The notes: generated by a model from the letters alone, not told the origin. Positions 16,526 to 24,033 are shown, counted from the stretch's first letter. The stretch: 64,000 bases of DNA from Cellvibrio sp. pealriver (GCF_001183545.1 NZ_KQ236688.1:4228395-4292394); one strand, 5' to 3'. Translations and numbers: made by a program.

Positions 16526-16828
16526 ATGAGCGACAAATATATTCAAGAAATAAAAAATCGAGTGGAGCAACTGCAGGAACGCTTGGGTTGCCAGCTTCAA
16601 GTAACAATTTATAAAGATACTCTCAACACGGCCGACGATCTAAAAAAGGCCGTCAATGATTGCCGTATGAGCATCATAAATGCTGGCTATACACCCGGCA
16701 AAAAAGAAGATAACCCCACTTATGCTGTCCGCGTGGTTGCAGAGGGAATCGGAGAAATTCCTTATCCGTTAATGTGCAATGAAGTTTATCTGGTAGGCCA
16801 AAGTGCGCAGGAGAAAAGTAATGAGTGA
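16526..16828 (+). CDS. Small protein of unknown function downstream of mobA
   Basis: A 100-residue soluble protein, probably co-transcribed with mobA (25-nt gap). It begins with a coiled-coil-like helix (KYIQEIKNRVEQLQERLGCQLQ), then KDTLNTADDLKKAVNDCRMSIINAGYTPGKK. No family recognised. The next gene starts 8 nt before its stop codon. Confidence 0.55.
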   Translation: MSDKYIQEIKNRVEQLQERLGCQLQVTIYKDTLNTADDLKKAVNDCRMSIINAGYTPGKKEDNPTYAVRVVAEGIGEIPYPLMCNEVYLVGQSAQEKSNE

Positions 16829-17027
16829 CGATGCAAATCCCTTAACAATCCTGGATACGATCTATGAGGCTCGATGTAGTCCACAGCCCATACAAAAAAC
16901 TATTGCGAGGGTAAATGACTTGGATCAGAAAGCTATTAATGATTGGAGAGCCGAAAATGGCCACAGTGCGGTTTGCGGCAGCAATTCACCAGAACTGGAG
17001 GATTTATCTAAAATGTTTGATGACTAA
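16821..17027 (+). CDS. Small acidic protein of unknown function
   Basis: A 68-residue protein starting at ATG 16821 with GGAG before it, overlapping the preceding gene by 8 nt. It is acidic at the C-terminus (SPELEDLSKMFDD) and has a central DLDQKAINDWRAENGHSAVCG. No family recognised. Its stop codon lies inside the bidirectional terminator that separates it from the leftward cassette. Confidence 0.5.
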   Translation: MSDDANPLTILDTIYEARCSPQPIQKTIARVNDLDQKAINDWRAENGHSAVCGSNSPELEDLSKMFDD

Positions 17028-17051
17028 AAGCGCATTAGTGCGGTTTTAGTC
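17022..17051. terminator. Bidirectional terminator between convergent operons
   Basis: Stem GACTAAAA-G-CGCA (17022-17034) with TGCG-G-TTTTAGTC (17039-17051), loop TTAG, one G-G mismatch. The A/T arms supply U-rich tails in both directions. It is shared by the mobA operon and the leftward cassette. Confidence 0.7.
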
Positions 17052-17240
17052 ATTATTTTCATTCAGTGGGCGGGATTCAGTGCGCTTTTCGGCACTGTCT
17101 CGCTCTTGATGAGGGCAGCAAAAATTTGCCGGGAGGGGAATAGGTTCGTCCGGCACCACTAAATAGTTGTAGCGCAATCTCTCTTCTGCAGAGGCAGCAT
17201 CATATACCTCTTGGGTCACCATAAAGCGGGGTCTGAACAT
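17046..17240 (-). CDS. Short unknown protein, last gene of the leftward cassette
   Basis: A 64-residue protein, 6 nt after the stop of the YkgJ-type gene. It begins MFRPRFMVTQEVYDAASAEERLRYNYLVVPDEPIPLP and contains a CCPH motif near residue 41 that could bind metal. The tail is highly charged (QERDSAEKRTESRPLNEN). No family recognised. Confidence 0.5.
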   Translation of the reverse strand: MFRPRFMVTQEVYDAASAEERLRYNYLVVPDEPIPLPANFCCPHQERDSAEKRTESRPLNENND

Positions 17241-17246
17241 AACGAA

Positions 17247-17798
17247 CTATCTCCGATACGGGAAAAAATCTCGAATATCTTTACAGTGGCCACCTACCTG
17301 CATTGTTTGAAAATGCACCCAATGCACTAGATTTTTATAGATTGGATTTCCAAAGCCTGACTGGGGGCTACCGTACTGAAGTTGGTCTTTGCCTGGCGCG
17401 CAATTTTTAGGGTCACCTACCGCATGAAAAGTTCGGCAAACAATAGGCCTAAACTGATAGATACCACATTGCCCATCGGACGCTAAAAAAGGGCAAGGTT
17501 TTTCATTGTTGAAGGTGTGCGATGTGTCTGGATTATGGGGTATACCGGTTTTTAAATAGATGTACTCAGCCTCAAATGAAGTAATTTGTACATCGTAATG
17601 GCAGCAGTAGTTGCAGCCCTTCTGGCATGTCGCAAAAGTGGCAACATATTTGCCAAACCCATCCAGGTAACTGTAAATCCTTTCAAGTGTCTGAATTAGG
17701 TTAAGGCCGGGCTTCCGAAAATCGAGATAGAGTTGATTCGCCTGATCAATGAGCGGTTGAGGGATCTCTGGTAGTTCAATGGTGGTAATTCTTTCCAT
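17247..17798 (-). CDS. YkgJ-type cysteine-cluster (Zn/Fe-chelating) domain protein
   Basis: A 183-residue protein with the CxxxCxxCC signature (Cys58, Cys62, Cys65, Cys66 in TCQKGCNYCCHYDV) followed by CPFLASDGQCGIYQFRPIVCRTF and a late Cys (GGHCKDI), the pattern of the YkgJ/CxxCxxCC family of presumed iron- or zinc-binding proteins whose reaction is unknown. The N-terminal 50 residues are helical. It sits in a tight leftward group with a GNAT protein and three tiny proteins, inside the element's right arm where accessory genes are expected. Confidence 0.8.
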   Translation of the reverse strand: MERITTIELPEIPQPLIDQANQLYLDFRKPGLNLIQTLERIYSYLDGFGKYVATFATCQKGCNYCCHYDVQITSFEAEYIYLKTGIPHNPDTSHTFNNEKPCPFLASDGQCGIYQFRPIVCRTFHAVGDPKNCAPGKDQLQYGSPQSGFGNPIYKNLVHWVHFQTMQVGGHCKDIRDFFPYRR

Positions 17799-17815
17799 GA
17801 TTTTGTTCTACGTTT

Positions 17816-17971
17816 TTAGCTTCTTTTCTTTACGGGTGTATTTTTTTTAATGTCAGCGAGAGCTTTCGATACTGCTTGGCTTGCCTTTGTAAAAGCATGT
17901 TCGGGAGCAGTTTCATTGGGCAAAACTGTATACTGCTTTTCCTTTGGTGTAAGTGGTCTATTGTTGCTCAT
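17816..17971 (-). CDS. Tiny basic protein (51 residues) in the leftward cassette
   Basis: A 51-residue frame starting at ATG 17971, overlapping the end of the gene upstream by 14 nt and ending 17 nt before the YkgJ-type gene. It begins MSNNRPLTPKEKQYTVLPNE and ends with a lysine-rich tail (ADIKKNTPVKKRS). The overlap and lack of other coding in the gap support it as a real, translationally coupled gene. Function unknown. Confidence 0.6.
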   Translation of the reverse strand: MSNNRPLTPKEKQYTVLPNETAPEHAFTKASQAVSKALADIKKNTPVKKRS

Positions 17972-18182
17972 CGTCATAATCCTCTTCTAAATCGATAATC
18001 ATTTTTCCATTCTTGTCTGTAGCGCCAGAGGCTAACCCTTTAGGCTCTTTAATCGCTTTTTGGTTGGCTTCCATTTCTTGAGCCAGTTTTTTTAATGCAG
18101 CTTTCACGCGCTCTTCTTTAGTTTGGCCTTTCAATTTTTCATTGAACGCGGAATCGAAATCTTTAATTTTGTTGTTCATCAC
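17958..18182 (-). CDS. Small charged protein (74 residues) in the leftward cassette
   Basis: Starts 4 nt inside the end of the GNAT gene (ATGA overlap) and overlaps the 51-residue gene downstream. It is helical and highly charged, with a basic middle (KEERVKAALKKLAQEMEANQKAIKEPKG) and an acidic tail (IIDLEEDYDDEQQ). This size and composition would suit a partner or antitoxin-like protein for the GNAT enzyme, but no antitoxin family is recognised. Confidence 0.6.
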   Translation of the reverse strand: MMNNKIKDFDSAFNEKLKGQTKEERVKAALKKLAQEMEANQKAIKEPKGLASGATDKNGKMIIDLEEDYDDEQQ

Positions 18183-18697
18183 ACAATCCTCCGGATGCAG
18201 CTATTACTTTTCAGGTCATATTTAAAGCCTTTTTGCTCGTAATAGTCGCGAACATCTTTATTGATTGGGTTCATGATCTTAACGTGAGTTGCACCTAACA
18301 AAGTTGCATAGGCGTAAAGGGCAAGATAGGTCAGATCTAAATGTGGTTCACTAGCTTCTGGTGACTTTTCAATGTAATCCAACCTAAGTCCAGTAGCCTG
18401 ATAAGTGGGTCTACCCATAGCGAAACCTATCAGTCTATTGCCTTTCCAGGTGGCGCACTCAAAACGCTTTGGATAATTCATTTTCCAGCTCATCCAGGAT
18501 GTTGGCCAGTCCCAATCCACTAGCCTGTTCGGGCTATTTTCCCAGCGTCGAAAAGCTTCATAGGAAGCCCCGTCAACAAGTGTGAGCCTTGTGTTTGGCA
18601 TTCTCAGTGCTTGGTTTGCCATCAATATTGATTGTCTGCGAAGTTCGCCATATCTGCGTTCAAGCTCTTCGCGCATCGCTAGTTTGAAGCCGGTCAT
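18179..18697 (-). CDS. GNAT-like N-acetyltransferase
   Basis: A 172-residue protein with the GNAT fold pattern: a helical N-terminus, a strand pair around FECATWKGNRLIGFAMGRPTYQATGLRLDYIEKSPE, the helix LTYLALYAYATLLGATHVKIMNPINKDVRDYYEQKGFKYD, where the last part is the classic GNAT C-terminal strand-helix (N-x-x-A/V-x-x-F/Y-Y-x-x-x-G-F). The acetyl-CoA pyrophosphate loop (Q/RxxGxG/A) is not obvious, so it may be divergent. It is the first gene of a five-gene leftward cassette ending at 17046. Confidence 0.65.
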   Translation of the reverse strand: MTGFKLAMREELERRYGELRRQSILMANQALRMPNTRLTLVDGASYEAFRRWENSPNRLVDWDWPTSWMSWKMNYPKRFECATWKGNRLIGFAMGRPTYQATGLRLDYIEKSPEASEPHLDLTYLALYAYATLLGATHVKIMNPINKDVRDYYEQKGFKYDLKSNSCIRRIV

Positions 18698-19004
18698 ATC
18701 ACATCCTTTTGGGAGTCACGAATTAAGTCTCGGGATCTTAATCTCGTCTGAGTGCAGATGCTACGCCGTATTTCACAGTAAGGAAAATGGAAGCTTAAGT
18801 TGATACGTTGCTATTGAGATAAGTTGGCAGGAAGCTGGCGCAACAGAGGCAATGTAACCCCAGTGTAACCCCAAGTTTTTCTAGTTTTTGGGGTGATGGT
18901 AGGTTTGGGGGCTAAGTGGAATCAGGGTTACACACATTAAAACCCCCGCAGGGGAAGAGTTAGGTATTAAAAACTTCGTAACTCTTTGATTTTAATGGTT
19001 TAAA
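18698..19004. other. Right-end non-coding segment of the element
   Basis: About 300 bp between the GNAT gene and the tRNA. It holds the right-hand integrase arm-type sites (18853-18872 and inverted 18925-18933), a GCA-loop hairpin CCCC/GGGG (18944-18954) and the promoter side of the leftward cassette. No gene is supported. Confidence 0.6.
18853..18933. promoter_or_regulatory. Candidate integrase arm-type binding sites, right end
   Basis: TGTAACCCCAGTGTAACCCC at 18853-18872 is identical to 5570-5589. GGGTTACAC at 18925-18933 is one further unit in inverted orientation. They lie 70-150 bp inside the right core repeat, which fits accessory integrase contacts. Confidence 0.65.
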
Positions 19005-19081
19005 TGGTGGGCCCAACTGGACTTGAACCAGTGACCTGCCGATTATGAGTCGGATGCTCTAACCAACTGAGCTATAGGCCC
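19005..19081 (-). tRNA. tRNA with CAT anticodon (probably tRNA-Ile2, possibly tRNA-Met)
   Basis: 77 nt with encoded CCA. The minus strand gives acceptor GGGCCTA pairing with TGGGCCC, D arm GCTC..GAGC, anticodon loop CTCATAA and T arm ACTGG-TTCAAGT-CCAGT. C4-G69 and C5-G68 pairs, which the lysidine synthetase TilS favours, suggest the minor tRNA-Ile(k2CAU) rather than elongator tRNA-Met, which has a different acceptor stem in E. coli. Pair 27-43 is T-C and does not match. The 3' half was supplied by the integrated element. Confidence 0.92.
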
Positions 19082-19108
19082 ATTAAAACTTTCTGCCCTT
19101 GACCCATT

Positions 19109-19149
19109 GATTATGAGTCGGATGCTCTAACCAACTGAGCTATAGGCCC
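19109..19149 (-). pseudogene. Isolated 5' half of the same tRNA gene
   Basis: 41 bp identical to 19041-19081, covering the tRNA from its first base through the anticodon loop, then diverging. No T arm or acceptor 3' strand follows, so it cannot make a tRNA. It lies upstream of, and in the same orientation as, the intact gene. It may be a scar of an earlier integration or deletion at this site. Confidence 0.8.
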
Positions 19150-19261
19150 TAAAGAAAACTGCGCAAGGAATTTACATATACAGAAGCTATGGTAGCGCAG
19201 TGCGGGCATTATAGTGAGTTGTGAAGTGTGTGGCTAGAGATTATGAATATTGGCGGCTTAA

Positions 19262-19293
19262 AAAAATAAAACCCGCATATGCGGGTTTTATTT
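19262..19293 (-). terminator. Terminator after rpoD
   Basis: ACCCGCATATGCGGGT stem (19271-19286) with A/T arms and, on the minus strand, a T run after the stem, 11 bp downstream of the rpoD stop codon. Confidence 0.88.
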
Positions 19294-19303
19294 CGAGTGA
19301 TGA

Positions 19304-21160
19304 TTAATCATCAAGGAAGCTGCGCAAGTGATCTGAACGCGAGGGGTGGCGCAATTTGCGCAACGCTTTTGCTTCGATCTGACGGATACGCTCACGCGTT
19401 ACATCGAATTGCTTGCCTACTTCTTCCAGTGTGTGGTCGGTGTGCATATCGATACCAAAACGCATGCGTAACACTTTGGCTTCACGTGCAGTAAGGCCAG
19501 CCAGTACTTCGCGTGTTGCTTCCATCAGCCCTTCCATTGTTGCTGATTCCACCGGAGAAATAATGGTGGTGTCTTCGATAAAGTCACCCAGATGCGAATC
19601 TTCATCGTCGCCGATTGGCGTTTCCATGGAGATGGGTTCTTTGGCGATTTTCAACACTTTACGTACTTTATCTTCTGGCATTTCCATGCGTTCGCCGAGT
19701 TCTTCAGGCGTTGGCTCGCGTCCCATTTCCTGCAGCATTTGACGCGATACACGATTGAGTTTGTTGATGGTCTCAATCATATGTACCGGAATACGGATAG
19801 TGCGTGCTTGGTCGGCGATGGAGCGTGTAATCGCCTGACGAATCCACCATGTGGCATAGGTAGAAAATTTGTAACCGCGGCGGTACTCAAATTTATCTAC
19901 TGCTTTCATCAGGCCGATGTTGCCTTCCTGGATCAAGTCGAGGAACTGCAAACCGCGGTTGGTGTACTTTTTCGCAATCGAAATTACCAGACGCAGGTTG
20001 GCTTCAACCATTTCTTTTTTCGCACGGCGCGCGCGCGCTTCGCCAATAGACATGCGACGGTTGATGTCTTTGATTGCAGCGAGGCTCAAGCCACTCTCGG
20101 TTTCAATCTGTGCAAGCTGTTGTTGTGCCGTTTGCACATCGGGTACTACGCGTTCGAGTTTGTCGGCATGCTCAACTTTACCTTTCAGAAAATCGGGTAG
20201 CCAAGCTTCGTTGGTTTCATTTCCCGGGAATTCTTTGATAAAGGTTTTGCGTTGCATCTGTGCTTTGCGCGTACACAAATCCATGATGTGACGTTCTTGC
20301 TTGCGAATATTGTCGAGCGTATCGCGCGCTTTGGAATAGATTGGATCAAATTGACGTGCGGGTAATTTGAAAAACTTAAACAAGTCACCCAGCGCAGACA
20401 GTTCTTTCTCAGCTTGCTTGCTGCCGTAACCGTGTTTGGCGAGTGCTTTGGCGGTTTTATCCTGTTGCTTTTGAAGTTCTTCAAAACGCACGCGAGCCTC
20501 TTCAGGATCTACACCTGAAATGGCTTCTTCTTCGTCTTCGGATGATGACTCTTCATCTTCATCCTCGGTTTCCGGTTTTGCGCCAGCGACAGCGACGGGA
20601 ATTTCTTCGTCATCAGGCAAGGTTGCAGGAATATCTTCAACTGGATCCAGCCAGCCAATAATTACATCGGCAAGACGACGTTCTTCTTTTGCAACCAGTG
20701 CATACTCATCGAGTACTTGTTGAACCGCGCCGGGCCAGTAGGCGATGGCGTGCATTAATTCGCGCACACCTTCTTCGATGCGTTTGGCAATAACGATTTC
20801 GCCTTCGCGGGTGAGCAATTCAACCGTGCCCATTTCGCGCATGTACATACGTACCGGGTCTGTTGTGCGGCCGGTTTCGGTCTCTACCGCTACCAATGCG
20901 GCTGCGGCTTCTGCAGCGGCAATCTCATCGGCGGCAGAATCGCCATCGGTCATTAACAGGGTATCGGCATCGGGTGCAGTTTCATACACGCGGATGCCCA
21001 TGTCGTTAATCATCTGGATGATGTCTTCGACCTGATCCGGATCTGAAATGTCCTCCGGAAGGTGATCGTTAACCTCGGCATAGGTCAGGTAGCCCTGTTC
21101 CTTACCGCGTGCGATCAATTCTTTAATACGGGACTGTTGCTGTTGGACGTCTTCAGACAT
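19304..21160 (-). CDS. rpoD: RNA polymerase primary sigma factor RpoD (sigma-70)
   Basis: A 618-residue primary sigma factor. Region 1.1 begins [32 protein letters not shown]; region 1.2 is [22 protein letters not shown]; a long acidic non-conserved region follows (about 190-235, [13 protein letters not shown]); regions 2.1-2.4 include [58 protein letters not shown]; region 4.2 is [33 protein letters not shown]. Length and motifs are those of Pseudomonas/E. coli RpoD. It is the last gene of the rpsU-yqeY-dnaG-rpoD macromolecular synthesis cluster and is followed by a terminator and the tRNA. Confidence 0.98.
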   Translation of the reverse strand: MSEDVQQQQSRIKELIARGKEQGYLTYAEVNDHLPEDISDPDQVEDIIQMINDMGIRVYETAPDADTLLMTDGDSAADEIAAAEAAAALVAVETETGRTTDPVRMYMREMGTVELLTREGEIVIAKRIEEGVRELMHAIAYWPGAVQQVLDEYALVAKEERRLADVIIGWLDPVEDIPATLPDDEEIPVAVAGAKPETEDEDEESSSEDEEEAISGVDPEEARVRFEELQKQQDKTAKALAKHGYGSKQAEKELSALGDLFKFFKLPARQFDPIYSKARDTLDNIRKQERHIMDLCTRKAQMQRKTFIKEFPGNETNEAWLPDFLKGKVEHADKLERVVPDVQTAQQQLAQIETESGLSLAAIKDINRRMSIGEARARRAKKEMVEANLRLVISIAKKYTNRGLQFLDLIQEGNIGLMKAVDKFEYRRGYKFSTYATWWIRQAITRSIADQARTIRIPVHMIETINKLNRVSRQMLQEMGREPTPEELGERMEMPEDKVRKVLKIAKEPISMETPIGDDEDSHLGDFIEDTTIISPVESATMEGLMEATREVLAGLTAREAKVLRMRFGIDMHTDHTLEEVGKQFDVTRERIRQIEAKALRKLRHPSRSDHLRSFLDD

Positions 21161-21311
21161 TCGAAACCCTATTTAAAACCTGATGAGTGAAATGCAAAGC
21201 CCGAAATTATACTCCACTTGCCTGAGTGGATTCTAGGCAGTCGGGTTGAGACACTAAAAACTCTCATCATTTACTGAGAGGTTGCGCAGCTTTTGATCGA
21301 TTTGGGTGGTG

Positions 21312-23408
21312 TTAGTGCTGCGATTTAGTCGCAAGAGCGGCGCGCACCAGTTGTTCGCGCTCTTCTTTGGATAGTTGAGTAAAGTCGGTATTCCTAAGTT
21401 TTGCCAAAGATTCTGCTGTTTTTTTCTGATTTTGTTGGAGCCGCAGTTTTTCGATTGCATCGCAAAATGCCCGCTCGCTGTCGTAGTCTGCTTTTGCGGG
21501 TTTATCCTCCCGGCCCTGGCTCAGGGCATTGGCGGCTTGCAGTAAGTCGTGCCCGGCAATTGTCGCAAGCTTCTCTGTATCGTCTGCGCCATAAACCCCC
21601 CGCCAATAACCAATCAGGTGGGAGAGGTTGTAATGCGGTCGTTCATGCAGCACTTTAAGAAGCCGCCCAAGGGTAAGGCATTCGCTGCTGGAATCCTCTT
21701 TTAGCCATTCATCATGATCGGGGGTGAGGATTGCAAGGCTGGGGTACGTGAGCAGTAATGCAAGTGCTTTGCGTGCTGGTGGCATCAGGTAACGGCTTGC
21801 TGCGCGGGCTTGTAATTCCGGCTGGTATTGGCGACGGTTTGGCGTGCGCGCAATAGGCTCTTCGTAGTATTCGTGATAATCCGGTGGCGGCAGTTCTGCA
21901 GGAAAATCACCGTAATCCGCCGGAAGCATGGTGCTGTCAAATGGGGCGTTATGACTGGCATAGTTTGTGTGGTTGTCAGGCCTGTGACTTGTATGTTGGG
22001 CGTTACCGGACTGCGCAGCCTTTTCCTCCATAGGTGCGTTAATCGATGGTGCGTTTATCAGTGTTTTAGCAGGAGATGGTTGTGCAACCGGATCTGCCTT
22101 TTGCTGCTCAAGCACTAGTTCCTGTAACACTTTGCGATTTAGACCTGTGCGGGTTGCCAGGTTCTCAAACATCAACTCCCTGAATACTCCCTTGGGGAGT
22201 CGATCCAAAAGGGGCGCTGCGCGCTTGCTAAATGTGGCGCGCCCTTCCATTGTGCGGATATTCAAGCCTTCAGCGACAGCATCAAACAGGTAATCTTCGA
22301 AGGGTACAGCCAGTTCGACCATTCGCTCGAATTTTTCCGGACCTACTTGGCGTACCAATGTGTCCGGGTCTTCGTTCTCCGGCAGAAACAGGAATTTCAC
22401 CGTGCGACCATCGGTCATGCATTCAATAGATGCTTCCAGTGCCCGGTGTGCCGCGCTTCGGCCTGCTTTGTCGCCATCGAAACAAAATACTACTTCGTTG
22501 GTGTATTTGAAGGCTCGGTCCAGATGGTCGGGGCCGCATGCGGTTCCCAAGGTGGCGACACCATAACAAATACCGAACTGGGCGAGGCTCACTACGTCCA
22601 TGTAACCTTCAACTACCAGCAGGCGCGGCAGCTCGCGATAAGCAAGGCGCGCCTCGTAAAGCCCGTAAAGCTCCTGGCCTTTGTGGAAAACTGGCGTTTC
22701 CGGAGAGTTGAGATATTTGGGTTTGTCGTCACCTAAAACGCGGCCACCAAAACCTATAACCCGCCCGCGTGTATCGCGGATGGGGAACATGATTCGATGG
22801 CGAAAGCGGTCGTAGAGTTTCTTTTCTTGCTCCTGGTGAATCAGCATTCCGCCTTCAATCAGCAGGTGCTTGTCTTCATCGTTCTGGGCGAGAGCTTTGA
22901 GTAAATTGTCCCAGCCAGGTGGTGCAAAACCGACACCATAGGCTTTGGCTGTTTTGCCGTCCAGGCCACGGTTTTTTAGATAATTGACAGCGAGATGTTT
23001 ACTGGGGTGATGGCGCAATTGCTGCTGGTAAAACGCATCGGCTTTTTCCAGTAGTGTATAAATGCTGCGCTTCTCTTCTTCGCGTTTTTGCTGGGCTTCG
23101 GTCTGTACTTCGCGCGGCACCTCAAGCCCTGCTAGGCGAGCAAGCATCTCTGTCGCTTCGGGGAAGCTCAGGCGTTCGTAATCCATAACAAAGCCGAGTG
23201 CATTGCCGCTCGCGCCGCAGCCGAAACAATAAAAAAACTGTTTCTCTGGACTAACAGTAAAAGAGGGTGTTTTTTCGTCGTGGAAAGGGCAGCAGGCGCT
23301 GTAGTTTTTGCCGGTTTTTTTTAGTTTTACGCGACTATCGACCACATCGACAATGTCGAGGCGGTCGAGTAGATCATCAATAAAGCTTTGTGGAATTAGT
23401 CCGGCCAT
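21312..23408 (-). CDS. dnaG: DNA primase DnaG
   Basis: A 698-residue primase. The N-terminal zinc ribbon is CCPFHDEKTPSF...QFFYCFGCGASG (about 39-65). The TOPRIM core has LLVVEGYMDVVSLAQFG (about 262-278, with the catalytic Glu) and VVFCFDGDKAGRSAA. The C-terminal part (about 540-698) is the DnaB-interaction domain, preceded by a Pro/His/Asn-rich linker. The protein is longer than E. coli DnaG (581 residues) because of that linker region. It synthesises RNA primers at the replication fork. It lies 47 bp downstream of yqeY and 150 bp upstream of rpoD, all leftward. Confidence 0.98.
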   Translation of the reverse strand: MAGLIPQSFIDDLLDRLDIVDVVDSRVKLKKTGKNYSACCPFHDEKTPSFTVSPEKQFFYCFGCGASGNALGFVMDYERLSFPEATEMLARLAGLEVPREVQTEAQQKREEEKRSIYTLLEKADAFYQQQLRHHPSKHLAVNYLKNRGLDGKTAKAYGVGFAPPGWDNLLKALAQNDEDKHLLIEGGMLIHQEQEKKLYDRFRHRIMFPIRDTRGRVIGFGGRVLGDDKPKYLNSPETPVFHKGQELYGLYEARLAYRELPRLLVVEGYMDVVSLAQFGICYGVATLGTACGPDHLDRAFKYTNEVVFCFDGDKAGRSAAHRALEASIECMTDGRTVKFLFLPENEDPDTLVRQVGPEKFERMVELAVPFEDYLFDAVAEGLNIRTMEGRATFSKRAAPLLDRLPKGVFRELMFENLATRTGLNRKVLQELVLEQQKADPVAQPSPAKTLINAPSINAPMEEKAAQSGNAQHTSHRPDNHTNYASHNAPFDSTMLPADYGDFPAELPPPDYHEYYEEPIARTPNRRQYQPELQARAASRYLMPPARKALALLLTYPSLAILTPDHDEWLKEDSSSECLTLGRLLKVLHERPHYNLSHLIGYWRGVYGADDTEKLATIAGHDLLQAANALSQGREDKPAKADYDSERAFCDAIEKLRLQQNQKKTAESLAKLRNTDFTQLSKEEREQLVRAALATKSQH

Positions 23409-23455
23409 TGAAGCTGTCGCCTGAGGTTCGATTGCCAGAAGCTAGCAGTGAGCGA

Positions 23456-23911
23456 CTAATTGCCCAATTTAGCCTTAAGCAGTTTGCTCACATCGCTCAT
23501 GTCGGCGCGCCCTTGCACCTGTGGTTTGATCAGTGCCATGGCTTTGCCCATATCGCGCGCTTCGGTGACGCTGGCATCGGCTATTGCCTTAACGACAATG
23601 GCATCCAGCTCTGCAGCTGTTAATGCAGCGGGCAGGAATTCCTGTATTTGGCTTATCTCGTAAGCTTCCTGGTCGGCAAGCTCGGGGCGATTGGCATTGC
23701 GATATTGCGCTTCGGAATCGCGGCGCTGTTTGACCATTTTATCCAGCACGGCCAGTACGCGGGCATCATCCAGTTCGATGCGCTCATCCACTTCGATTTT
23801 TTTGAATTCAGACATCACAAGACGCAAAACCGCGACGCGCTCTTTTTCTTTAGCGCGCATCGCGGTCTTTAAGGCATCATTTATGCGGTCTTTTAGCGTC
23901 GTTTGACTCAT
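23456..23911 (-). CDS. yqeY: GatB/YqeY domain protein
   Basis: A 151-residue protein taken from ATG 23911 (GGTGA before it; an in-frame ATG 18 nt upstream is less likely). Hallmarks are LKDRINDALKTAMRAKEKERVAVLRLVMSEFKKIEVD, VLDKMVKQRRDSEAQYRNANRPELADQEAYEISQIQEFLPAALT and a C-terminal RDMGKAMALIKPQVQGRADMSDVSKLLKAKL, which resembles the GatB tRNA-binding tail. Function in bacteria is not settled. Its place between rpsU and dnaG is usual in Pseudomonas relatives. Confidence 0.95.
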   Translation of the reverse strand: MSQTTLKDRINDALKTAMRAKEKERVAVLRLVMSEFKKIEVDERIELDDARVLAVLDKMVKQRRDSEAQYRNANRPELADQEAYEISQIQEFLPAALTAAELDAIVVKAIADASVTEARDMGKAMALIKPQVQGRADMSDVSKLLKAKLGN

Positions 23912-24001
23912 GGGTTCACCAATAATCAATCATTTAAAACGCACGGTTTGCTAGCGAAAAGATGCAAACTAACTAACAAACAGAACCGGTAAGCACTAAT
24001 T

Positions 24002-24027
24002 GCTGTGTTATCCCTGATGGGCACAGC
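24002..24027 (-). promoter_or_regulatory. Stem-loop between rpsU and yqeY (possible attenuator)
   Basis: GCTGTG (24002-24007) pairs with CACAGC (24022-24027), and the inner bases can add weak pairs. It sits just after the rpsU stop. E. coli has a partial terminator after rpsU that sets the ratio of S21 to primase; no strong T run follows here, so the call is tentative. Confidence 0.3.
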
Positions 24028-24033
24028 GGACTA

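Larger units (their letters stand above)
5407..19052. mobile_element. Integrated mobilizable element with IncQ-type replication and transfer genes, in a CAT-anticodon tRNA gene
   Basis: The element is bounded by 48-bp direct repeats (5407-5454 and 19005-19052, two differences) equal to the 3' part of the tRNA gene. It holds a tyrosine integrase just inside the left repeat, AlpA-like regulator, RepA, RepC, iterons, an LPD7/DUF5710 protein, a ribbon-helix-helix-like protein, small membrane proteins, DotA/TraY, MobC, oriT, MobA relaxase, and a leftward GNAT/YkgJ cassette. No coupling protein, VirB4-type ATPase or pilus genes are present, so it is mobilizable rather than self-transmissible. No capsid or packaging genes are present. 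The integrase lies at the end with the displaced tRNA fragment; the intact tRNA lies at the other end. Confidence 0.9.

Noticed and set aside
5407..19052. Reading the element as a self-transmissible ICE or as a prophage/phage satellite
   Set aside because: There is no coupling protein, VirB4-type ATPase, pilin or other transfer channel genes beyond DotA/TraY, and no capsid, portal or terminase genes.
19109..19149. Second tRNA gene
   Set aside because: Only the 5' half is present; no T arm or acceptor 3' strand follows, so it is listed as a tRNA fragment.
19592..20200. Plus-strand frame of 202 residues opposite rpoD
   Set aside because: Antisense shadow of a highly conserved gene, with no ribosome site or recognisable protein features.
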